From: CAXSDR01 sp964236445
GTDB lineage: Bacteria; Actinomycetota; Actinomycetes; Motilibacterales; Motilibacteraceae
Length of the DNA stretch: 36,766 nt
NCBI GenBank assembly: GCA_964236445.1
Contig: CAXSDR010000027.1
Location: forward strand, 1-36,766
Direction of reading: 5' to 3'
Shown piece after piece: positions 15,615 to 21,466 of this stretch (position 1 is its first letter; the number at the start of each line of letters is the position of its first letter). A program made the position numbers and the translations under genes. The notes beneath the pieces are model-generated. The model saw nothing but the letters and a program-made list of their open reading frames with translations, was not told the DNA's origin and searched no databases.

Positions 15615-16946
15615 ATGGTCGACGCGCGTCGGCGTGACCTGGCCGCTGCGCTGGCGGGGGCACTGCTCGAAGGCGTCTGGCTCCGGCCGTCACTGACTGC
15701 GCGGGCGGGCACCGTCTTCGCTACGGCGCAGGAGTGGCTCGATGATCTCGCGGTCGAGGTGCTCGCCGCCTACGTGCGACCCCCGGTCGACCGCCACCGC
15801 GAGCTCGCGTGGTTCATCCTCGGCTCCCCGGCCTTCGTGGGGGCCACGACCGAAGCTGCGGCTGCCGGTGTCGTCCTGCGCCCGGTGCGCCACCCGGTGC
15901 CCGCCGCAGACATGGCCGTACGCCGGTGGGGGGTCCCGCCCCTGCCGGGAGTGGGCGATCTCGCCGACCTGCTCGGTGTCGACATCGCCCATCTCGACTG
16001 GTTCGCCGACCGCAGACGCCTGCTCGACCGGGCACCGGAGGGCGGGCTGCACCACTACTGGAGCCGCTGGCTGGGCAGGCACGGCACCACGCCGCGCCTG
16101 CTCGAGGCCCCGCGTCCCCAGCTGCGCGCGCACCAACGCCGTCTGCTCCACGAGGTGCTTTCCCTGATCCCGCCGCATGCCGCAGCGCACGGGTTCGTGC
16201 GCGGGCGATCGGCCCTCACCGGCGCCGCACCGCACGTCGGTGCAGCAGTCGTCATCTGCCTCGACCTCGAGTCGTTCTTCGCCTCGGTGCGGGCGAGACG
16301 GGTGCACGGCGTCCTGCGCAGGGCCGGCTATCCCGAAGCTGTCGCCCACGTGCTGACGGCGCTGTGCTGCACGGCGACGCCGGCTCACGTGCGCCGCGCC
16401 ATGCCGGAGGGAGGTGCCAGCGACCGGCGTGGGCGTCTGCTGGCCCACCTCAGGACGCCGCACCTCGCCACCGGGGCCCCGACCTCGCCGCACCTGGCCA
16501 ACCTGGCGGCGTACGCGCTCGACCGTCGGCTCAGCGCGTACGCCGACCGCGTCGGCGCTCGCTACACCCGCTATGCCGACGACCTCACGTTCTCGGGCGG
16601 CGACGGCCTGGCGCGGGCGGGCGCCGCGGTGGTGGCCGCGGTGGCGCACATCGCCGAGTCGGAGGGCTTCCGGATCAACGCCGGGAAGACGCGGGTGCGC
16701 ACGCGGGCGCAGCGCCAGGAGGTCACCGGCATCGTGGTGAACGAGCACCCGGCGGTGCGACGACATGAGGTCGACGCCCTCAGGGCGCTGATCCACAACT
16801 GCGTGGTGCACGGTCCCGCGTCACAGAGCTCGCCGGACGATCGCGACCTGCGCAGCGTTCTGCTCGGTCGCATCGGGTGGGTCCAGTCGCTGCAACCGCA
16901 GCGCGGCGCCATGCTGCGGGCGGAGTTCGACCGCATCCGATGGTAG
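15615..16946 (+). CDS. Retron-type reverse transcriptase
   Basis: Reverse transcriptase of 443 aa from the ATG at 15615; the frame is open 60 codons further up, but that part is the predicted RNA. An N-terminal part of about 150 aa (DLADLLGVDIAHLDWFADRR near its end) precedes the polymerase core. Core motifs in order: HGFVRGRS, GAAPH at 203-207 in the position of the retron NAxxH motif, LDLESFF at 216-222 (catalytic Asp217), TGAPTSPHLANLAAYALD, YADD at 320-323 (catalytic pair), FRINAGKT, and VTG at 370-372, a diagnostic retron motif. No maturase, endonuclease or integrase domain is present, so it is not a group II intron protein. Upstream lies the matching RNA. The downstream neighbour is convergent after 13 bp, so no effector gene shares the transcript. 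Length and standalone layout recall the myxobacterial retrons. Confidence 0.9.
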   Translation: MVDARRRDLAAALAGALLEGVWLRPSLTARAGTVFATAQEWLDDLAVEVLAAYVRPPVDRHRELAWFILGSPAFVGATTEAAAAGVVLRPVRHPVPAADMAVRRWGVPPLPGVGDLADLLGVDIAHLDWFADRRRLLDRAPEGGLHHYWSRWLGRHGTTPRLLEAPRPQLRAHQRRLLHEVLSLIPPHAAAHGFVRGRSALTGAAPHVGAAVVICLDLESFFASVRARRVHGVLRRAGYPEAVAHVLTALCCTATPAHVRRAMPEGGASDRRGRLLAHLRTPHLATGAPTSPHLANLAAYALDRRLSAYADRVGARYTRYADDLTFSGGDGLARAGAAVVAAVAHIAESEGFRINAGKTRVRTRAQRQEVTGIVVNEHPAVRRHEVDALRALIHNCVVHGPASQSSPDDRDLRSVLLGRIGWVQSLQPQRGAMLRAEFDRIRW

Positions 16947-16959
16947 GACCAGGTGCGCC

Positions 16960-17769
16960 TCAGCGGCGCTGCGCCCTCGCCGAGGCGTAGAGGCAGACCG
17001 CGGCTGCGGTCGCGAGGTTGAGGCTCTCGGCCCTGCCGTAGAGCGGCACCGCGAGCACGTCGTCGGCAAGGGCCAACAGGTCAGGCGGCAGACCCCACGC
17101 CTCGTTGCCGAACAGCCAGGCGGTCCGCGGCGCGAGGTCGCCCGCGTCGGCGGCGGCGTCGAGGCTGCGCCCCGACCCGTCGGCAGCGACGATCCGCAGG
17201 CCAGCGGCGCGCAGCGCACGGGTCGCGGTGGGGAGGTCGACACCGCTGACCACCGGCAGGTGGAACAGGCTGCCGGCGGCTGCGCGCACGCACTTGCCGT
17301 TGTAGACGTCCACCGAAGCGCTGGACAGCAGCACGGCATCGGCACCTGCGGCGTCCGCCGCCCGCAGCACCGTGCCGGCGTTGCCGGGGTCGCGAACGTT
17401 GGCGAGAACAGCCACGAGCGACGGGGCAGCCGTCGCGACCTCAGCGAGCCCGACATCGAGGAAGTCGCAGACGGCGACCACACCCTGGGGGGTGACGGTC
17501 TGCGTCACCTCGGCGAGAACGCCTTCGCTGACGCGGGTGACGTCGACAGCCGCAGCGCGCGCGGCGCTGACGATGTCGGCGTGGCGCGCTTCGAAGTCGG
17601 CGGTGACGAGGACTTCGCGGACCCGCTCCGGGACGCAGAGCACCGCCTCGAGTACGGCTTGTGGCCCCTCAGCGAGGAACCGCCGGTCGGCAGCGCGGAA
17701 GGCGCGTTTGCCGAGCCGGCGGATCGCATTGACCCGCGACGACCGGGTCGAGGTGAGCTCGCTGCTCAG
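16960..17769 (-). CDS. TrmH/SpoU-family RNA 2'-O-methyltransferase
   Basis: SPOUT-class enzyme that methylates ribose 2'-OH in rRNA or tRNA using SAM. The catalytic domain shows NVRDPGNAGTVLRAADAAGA (motif 1), LFGNEAWGLP (motif 2) and SLNLATAAAVCLY (motif 3 with the SAM knot). The N-terminal substrate-binding domain contains RRFLAEGPQAVLEAV, which lies upstream of the first canonical start (GTG at 17643). No ATG, GTG or TTG precedes it in frame. The homologous N-terminus reaches back to a CTG at 17769 that overlaps the rplT stop (CTGA), so I take CTG as the likely start, giving 269 aa, a normal length. If translation began at the GTG the protein would be 227 aa and lack part of the N-terminal domain. 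The exact target nucleotide cannot be told from sequence. Confidence 0.85.
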   Translation of the reverse strand: MSSELTSTRSSRVNAIRRLGKRAFRAADRRFLAEGPQAVLEAVLCVPERVREVLVTADFEARHADIVSAARAAAVDVTRVSEGVLAEVTQTVTPQGVVAVCDFLDVGLAEVATAAPSLVAVLANVRDPGNAGTVLRAADAAGADAVLLSSASVDVYNGKCVRAAAGSLFHLPVVSGVDLPTATRALRAAGLRIVAADGSGRSLDAAADAGDLAPRTAWLFGNEAWGLPPDLLALADDVLAVPLYGRAESLNLATAAAVCLYASARAQRR

Positions 17770-18170
17770 GCGGCGCTGCCTGCGGTCGCGCCGGTGCCGG
17801 CGACGGCAACGGCCGCAGGGGCCGCAGCCCGCGCGATGTCCACGAGAGCGGCGAAAGCGGCAGGCTCGTTGACGGCGAGCTCGGCGAGCATGCGGCGGTC
17901 GACCTCGACCTCGGCCGCCTTCAGACCCTGGATGAAACGGTTGTAGGTCATGCCGTTGGCGCGGGCCGCAGCGTTGATGCGCTGGATCCAGAGCCGACGG
18001 AAGTCGCCCTTGCGAGCCTTGCGGTCACGGTAGGCGTAGACCAGGGAGTGGGTCACCTGCTCCTTGGCCTTGCGGTACAAACGCGAGCGCTGGCCGCGAT
18101 AGCCACTCGCCCGCTCGAGGACGACGCGACGCTTCTTCGCGCTCCCGACTCCGGCCTTTACGCGTGCCAC
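17766..18170 (-). CDS. rplT: 50S ribosomal protein L20
   Basis: Large-subunit protein needed for early 50S assembly; 134 aa. VARVKAGVGSAKKRRVVLERASGYRGQRSRLYRKAKEQV is cut here into its well-known blocks: ARVKAGV, ASGYRGQRSRLYRKAKEQV and DFRRLWIQRINAAARANGM. The GTG at 18170 has AGGAGA a few bases upstream and gives the standard N-terminus; a longer frame from 18200 is rejected. About 20 residues at the C-terminus form an Ala-rich tail (APAAVAVAGTGATAGSAA) longer than in most L20 proteins. Its stop overlaps the proposed CTG start of the methyltransferase gene. Confidence 0.97.
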   Translation of the reverse strand: MARVKAGVGSAKKRRVVLERASGYRGQRSRLYRKAKEQVTHSLVYAYRDRKARKGDFRRLWIQRINAAARANGMTYNRFIQGLKAAEVEVDRRMLAELAVNEPAAFAALVDIARAAAPAAVAVAGTGATAGSAA

Positions 18171-18188
18171 AGGATTCTCCTTGATCGA

Positions 18189-18216
18189 GCGCCAGCGCAA
18201 TGGTGTCGCCTGGCGC
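18189..18216 (-). promoter_or_regulatory. Hairpin just upstream of the rplT ribosome-binding site
   Basis: A 7-bp perfect stem (18189-18195 with 18210-18216) encloses a 14-nt loop and ends about 9 bp before the AGGAGA of rplT. Its position suggests control of L20 translation or an RNA-processing site, but no known L20-binding mimic could be recognised. Confidence 0.35.
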
Positions 18217-18237
18217 AGGTGGTTCAGCAGGTCAGGT

Positions 18238-18257
18238 CACGCAGCGAGGGCTGCGTG
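18238..18257 (-). promoter_or_regulatory. Strong hairpin in the rpmI-rplT spacer
   Basis: A perfect 8-bp stem (18238-18245 with 18250-18257) closed by a 4-nt loop lies in the 125-nt spacer between rpmI and rplT. No T-run follows it, so a classical terminator is unlikely. Together with the hairpin at 18189-18216 it fills an unusually long spacer for this operon. Confidence 0.4.
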
Positions 18258-18295
18258 GGTGGTGCGAGGGTGCCGCCCAGAACGACTCGGAGCGA

Positions 18296-18490
18296 CTAGC
18301 GCCCCAGAAGTGCCTTGATGCGCTTGACGTCAGCGGGCGCCAACGGCTTCTCGTCGAACAGGCGCCGCGTCTTGGTCGACGGCTTGTGCTCGAGCAGGTG
18401 GTTGCGACCTGCCTGGCGACGCATGATCTTGCCGGTGCCGGTCACGCGGAATCGCTTGCTGGCGCCGCTGTGCGTCTTCATCTTGGGCAT
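18296..18490 (-). CDS. rpmI: 50S ribosomal protein L35
   Basis: Small basic ribosomal protein of 64 aa with the standard sequence start MPKMKTHSGASKRFRVTGTG and conserved RRQAGRNHLLEHKPST. CAGGAG sits 6 bp before the ATG. It is the second gene of the infC-rpmI-rplT operon, 73 bp after infC and 125 bp before rplT. Confidence 0.97.
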   Translation of the reverse strand: MPKMKTHSGASKRFRVTGTGKIMRRQAGRNHLLEHKPSTKTRRLFDEKPLAPADVKRIKALLGR

Positions 18491-18563
18491 GTCGTCGTGC
18501 TCCTGAAATCGGGTGGTCGGAGGTGGAACGGCGTCTGGGAAAGCGCCGCAGCGTAGAAGGTCG

Positions 18564-19304
18564 TCAGTCGCTCGCCACAGCAGCGTCCACGGCCTGCGGC
18601 GTCGGGACCGTGCTGGTCACGACGGCGGGGGTGACGGCGTCCGGGGTCGTGACCGCGGCGGCAGGAACCGCGTCGGCAGGAACCGCGTCGGCAGGGACTG
18701 CGTCGGCAGGGACCGCGTCGGCGGTCTCGCCGACGCGGGCGCCGGTGCGACGCTCCTCCTTGACCAGGCGCGCCTCGGCCATGGCCTCGGTCTTCTTCTT
18801 GTGTGGCCCGAGCACCATGATCATGTTGCGGCCGTCCTGCTTGGGTGAGGACTCCACGAAGCCGAGCTCCTGCACGTCTTCGGCCAGCTTCTGCAGCAGC
18901 CTGAAACCGAGCTCCGGCCGCGACTGCTCGCGGCCACGGAACATGATCGTGATCTTGACCTTGTCACCGGCACCGAGGAACCGCACGACGTGACCCTTCT
19001 TGGTCGCATAGTCGTGCGGGTCGATCTTCGGGCGCAGCTTCATCTCCTTGATGATGGTGTGAGCCTGGTTGCGCCGGGACTCACGCTCCTTCACCGCGGA
19101 CTCGTACTTGAACTTGCCGAAGTCCATCAGCTTCGCCACAGGCGGGCGCGCCATCGGCGCAACCTCGACCAGATCGAGGTCGGACTCCTGCGCGAGACGC
19201 AGCGCGTCTTCGATGCGCACGATGCCGACCTGCTCGCCGTTGGGACCCACGAGCCGGACCTCAGGGACGCGGATCCGGTCGTTGATGCGGGGCTCAGTGC
19301 TGAT
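18564..19304 (-). CDS. infC: Translation initiation factor IF-3 with rare ATC start
   Basis: IF-3 binds the 30S subunit and checks start-codon/initiator-tRNA pairing. The conserved N-terminus (ISTEPRINDRIRVPEVRLVG) begins at an ATC codon at 19304, preceded by AGGAGAG at good distance; no ATG, GTG or TTG fits there. Non-AUG starts are the classic basis of IF-3 autoregulation in E. coli (AUU), because IF-3 discriminates against them. The N-domain is followed by the linker FKYESAVKERESRRNQ and the C-domain (KEMKLRPKIDPHDYATK, ITIMFRGREQSRPELGFRLL, ESSPKQDGRNMIMVLGP). After residue about 190 comes a low-complexity tail with four PADAV-type repeats, giving 246 aa against about 180 in E. coli. Open frame upstream of ATC belongs to the leader. 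Confidence 0.95.
   Translation of the reverse strand: MSTEPRINDRIRVPEVRLVGPNGEQVGIVRIEDALRLAQESDLDLVEVAPMARPPVAKLMDFGKFKYESAVKERESRRNQAHTIIKEMKLRPKIDPHDYATKKGHVVRFLGAGDKVKITIMFRGREQSRPELGFRLLQKLAEDVQELGFVESSPKQDGRNMIMVLGPHKKKTEAMAEARLVKEERRTGARVGETADAVPADAVPADAVPADAVPAAAVTTPDAVTPAVVTSTVPTPQAVDAAVASD
18661..18720 (-). repeat. Four tandem 15-bp repeats in the 3' end of infC
   Basis: Four adjacent 15-bp units (18661, 18676, 18691, 18706) differ only at two positions and encode repeated Pro-Ala-Asp-Ala-Val in the IF-3 tail. Unit length is a multiple of three, so copy-number change would keep the frame. Confidence 0.9.
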
Positions 19305-19535
19305 GGGTGCTCTCCTGCTGCTCGAGACGGGGACGATCAACCACGTCCGCACCGGAATCGCACCGGGCAGGCTCGCCGCAGGCATGGGTCTCCACCGGTG
19401 CGCGGCGCACCGAGGCGCCACGCGAGGCGCAGTGCGCCTCTTGACCGGACCCGACGATGTGGGGGCCGAAGCCCGTGCCATCGTGCGGGTGGGAGGAGAC
19501 CTCCACTTGCGCGTCCGCCGGAGCGGACAGGTCGA
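19305..19535 (-). promoter_or_regulatory. Long structured 5' leader of infC-rpmI-rplT
   Basis: About 230 nt of untranslated leader between the predicted transcript start and the ATC of infC. It contains overlapping, mutually exclusive stems built from repeated GGCGC/GCGCC blocks. They are 19424-19440 (perfect 7-bp stem with a 3-nt loop), the same GCGCC block with the GGCGC at about 19415-19419, that block again with the GCGCC near 19404-19408, and a near-perfect palindrome at 19397-19411. Such competing stems are typical of attenuators. A 70-codon frame from a GTG at 19506 ends at 19294, overlapping the infC start, but has no Shine-Dalgarno and may not be translated. No named leader family was recognised. 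Confidence 0.4.
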
Positions 19536-19540
19536 CATGT

Positions 19541-19547
19541 CAGGCTA
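19541..19547. promoter_or_regulatory. Overlapping divergent -10 boxes of infC and the DUF1844 gene
   Basis: On the minus strand TAGCCT (19542-19547) is a TAnnnT -10 box for the infC leader. On the plus strand CAGGCT (19541-19546) sits 7 bp before the GTG of the DUF1844 gene, placing that transcript start on the start codon (leaderless). The two boxes share five base pairs, so RNA polymerase could open the same DNA in either direction. -35 boxes are not evident on either side. Confidence 0.4.
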
Positions 19548-19553
19548 CCACCC

Positions 19554-19946
19554 GTGAGCACTCCCCCGCGTGATGCACCGCACCCCCTCCCCGCCGCCAC
19601 TCTCGACCCGACCGAGGCGCTGCGCGACATCGCCGACGTGCCCGCGGTCGAGGTCATCGCTGCGGCGGCGATCCACCTGATGAGCGCCGCCGCGGTCAAG
19701 TGCGGCCTGGCGGCGGGTCATGACGCTGCGGACCTGCAGGACCTCGACGAGGCCCGCAAGCTGATCATCGCCCTCGCCGGCCTGGTCACCGCCGCAGCGC
19801 CCGAGATCGGCCATCACCATGCCGCGCCGCTCCGCGACGGCCTGCGCTCGCTCCAACTGGCGTTCCGGGAGGCGTCGAGCACCCCGGACGCCCCCGGAGC
19901 CGGCCCGGGCGAGCAGCTCACCGGGGCGGTATATCCCCGGGCATGA
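19554..19946 (+). CDS. DUF1844 family protein
   Basis: Protein of 130 aa of unknown biochemical role, commonly found divergent from infC in actinobacteria. The conserved core is EVIAAAAIHLMSAAAVKCGL, DLDEARKLIIALAGLVTAAAPEIG and HAAPLRDGLRSLQLAFREAS, a helical domain rich in Ala and Leu with no catalytic motif. The frame is open far upstream, but homology starts near the GTG at 19554, which also fits a leaderless start. No signal peptide or convincing membrane segment. Convergent with the SseB-family gene, 12 bp apart. Confidence 0.85.
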   Translation: MSTPPRDAPHPLPAATLDPTEALRDIADVPAVEVIAAAAIHLMSAAAVKCGLAAGHDAADLQDLDEARKLIIALAGLVTAAAPEIGHHHAAPLRDGLRSLQLAFREASSTPDAPGAGPGEQLTGAVYPRA

Positions 19947-19958
19947 CAGCCTCTGCCG

Positions 19959-20690
19959 TCAGGCGTTCGGCGGCTCCACCGCGAGCTCGAGCCCCCGCAG
20001 AACCCGCGACCGAAAGACGTCGGAATCGCGCAGCCGCTCCGCGACCACCTGCGCGACCGCGGTTGCCGACGTGCCGGCGCGCAGGGTCAGGACCACCCGG
20101 GCATCGGCGCCCGGGGCCGGCTCAAGACGGCCGGCGATCACGGCGGCCTGGTCGCGCGTGGCCGCAGCAAGCGCCGCGCTCGCCTCGTCGTCGTCGTAGA
20201 GCGGGCGGCGTACGGTCCCTTCGGCGAGGGCACGCAGCGCCTGGCCCTCGACGAGAAAGGTGCGCGGTCCGCCGACGTCGAGAAGCAGCACCTCGGCGTT
20301 CTCGGCGTAGGCCGACAGCGCCGCCCGCTGCGCCTGGACGGGCACCGGGCGGGCGTCGGGGCGCCAAGCAGCCAGCGAAGCGAGGGAGCCGAACACCGGA
20401 AGCGCACGTCGGCCGTCACGACCGACGATCGTCACGAGCGCCATGTCGGAGCTCGTGTCGTGCGTCAGGCCGGCTGAGGTCGTCGCTGCCGTCGCAAGGA
20501 CTGCGACGATCGGGACGAGCACCCGGCTCGCGGCCAGGGCGAAGAGCACGTCGGGGGCGCGAGCCGGGTCGACGGCGTAGGCCGCCAACGCCCGCTCGAG
20601 CAGCGGGTCCGTTGCACCGTCGTCCCCCGAGAACTCCGGCGTCGGCAGGAAGCGGCCGACGAACGGCGGCGGCGGGTCGGCGGAAGGCAC
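19959..20690 (-). CDS. SseB family protein
   Basis: Protein of 243 aa whose middle part (MALVTIVGRDGRRALPVFGSLASLAAWRPDARPVPV) matches the SseB N-terminal domain, named after a Salmonella protein but widespread in actinobacteria with unknown function. A second half (AVIAGRLEPAPGADARVVLTLRAG) resembles the C-terminal domain. One hydrophobic stretch at about 45-70 might be a buried helix. The start is GTG at 20690; TAGCGT at 20697-20702 lies 6 bp before it, suggesting leaderless transcription. Divergent from the uridine-kinase-like gene. The role is not inferred. Confidence 0.75.
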   Translation of the reverse strand: MPSADPPPPFVGRFLPTPEFSGDDGATDPLLERALAAYAVDPARAPDVLFALAASRVLVPIVAVLATAATTSAGLTHDTSSDMALVTIVGRDGRRALPVFGSLASLAAWRPDARPVPVQAQRAALSAYAENAEVLLLDVGGPRTFLVEGQALRALAEGTVRRPLYDDDEASAALAAATRDQAAVIAGRLEPAPGADARVVLTLRAGTSATAVAQVVAERLRDSDVFRSRVLRGLELAVEPPNA

Positions 20691-20696
20691 GAGCGG

Positions 20697-20702
20697 ACGC
20701 TA
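20697..20702 (-). promoter_or_regulatory. Predicted -10 box for the leaderless SseB-family gene
   Basis: TAGCGT on the minus strand lies 6 bp upstream of the GTG, so transcription is expected to start at the start codon. A -35 box was not found in the 77-bp divergent gap. Confidence 0.4.
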
Positions 20703-20767
20703 CCGGCAGCGGCGTACGAAACACGGTGGAGGAGTCGATCGGCTCGCGAACGGGGAGAGCCCCGACC

Positions 20768-21466
20768 ATGACCGTCCTCGCCTACACCCGACTGGCGCAG
20801 CGCGTGCTGGTCGCTCCCCCGCGGCTGGGGGCTACGCGCCTTGTGTGCGTCGACGGCCATGCTGGGTCGGGGAAGTCGACGTTCGCCCGTCGGCTGGGAA
20901 CGGCCCTGCAGGAGCTGGCAGCAGCGTCCGCTCCGGTGCCGGTCGTGCACATGGACGATGTCTTTGCAGGCTGGCACGGCCTGTGCACCGCGTCGGAGCG
21001 GCTCGCCGACCAGGTGCTGGACCCGTTGCGGAACGGTGAACCGGCCGGCTATGAGGTGTGGGACTGGGCGGCGGACCGCTACGGCGCGCGGCGTGAGCTG
21101 CCGGTCAGCGACGTGCTGGTGGTCGAGGGATGCGCGTCGGCGGACCGGGTCGTCGACGGCGTGGCGACGCTGCGGGTGTGGGTGCAGGTCCCGCAGGGGC
21201 TACGCAGGCAACGTGGTCTGGCCAGGGACGGCGACGAGATGGCCCCCTACTGGGACGACTGGATGGGCCAGGAAGCAAGGCACTTCGCGCAGCAACGCAC
21301 TGCCTCACGGTGCGACATCGTCGTGGACGGGAACCCATCGGCGTCCCACGATCCCGAGCGCGAGTTCGTCACAGCGACCCGGGACGCGACGGCGCGGGAG
21401 CGGGTTCAACCCGCCGCGGAACGAGCCAGCCACGCGCGCAGCGCCTGCACCTGCACGCGAGCGTAG
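20768..21466 (+). CDS. Uridine-kinase-like P-loop protein
   Basis: Predicted nucleoside or small-molecule kinase of 232 aa. Walker A is GHAGSGKST at residues 30-38. VVHMDDVFAGWHGL, about 22 residues later, has the Asp pair expected near the phosphate acceptor in the uridine kinase/(d)NMP-kinase-like group, followed by YEVWDWAADRYG and VVVEGCAS (Walker B-like). The C-terminal part (DEMAPYWDDWMGQEARHFAQQ) resembles the lid region. Substrate cannot be told from sequence. ATG at 20768 is preceded by GGGGAGAG, a plausible Shine-Dalgarno that can also form a small GGGG/CCCC hairpin. The last 61 bp overlap convergently with the PH-like gene on the other strand. Confidence 0.75.
   Translation: MTVLAYTRLAQRVLVAPPRLGATRLVCVDGHAGSGKSTFARRLGTALQELAAASAPVPVVHMDDVFAGWHGLCTASERLADQVLDPLRNGEPAGYEVWDWAADRYGARRELPVSDVLVVEGCASADRVVDGVATLRVWVQVPQGLRRQRGLARDGDEMAPYWDDWMGQEARHFAQQRTASRCDIVVDGNPSASHDPEREFVTATRDATARERVQPAAERASHARSACTCTRA

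Noticed and set aside
15615..16946. Group II intron or diversity-generating retroelement RT
   Set aside because: No maturase or endonuclease domain follows the core, no intron domain V/VI-like sequence is seen, and there is no template/variable repeat pair. The VTG motif and the upstream RNA point to a retron.
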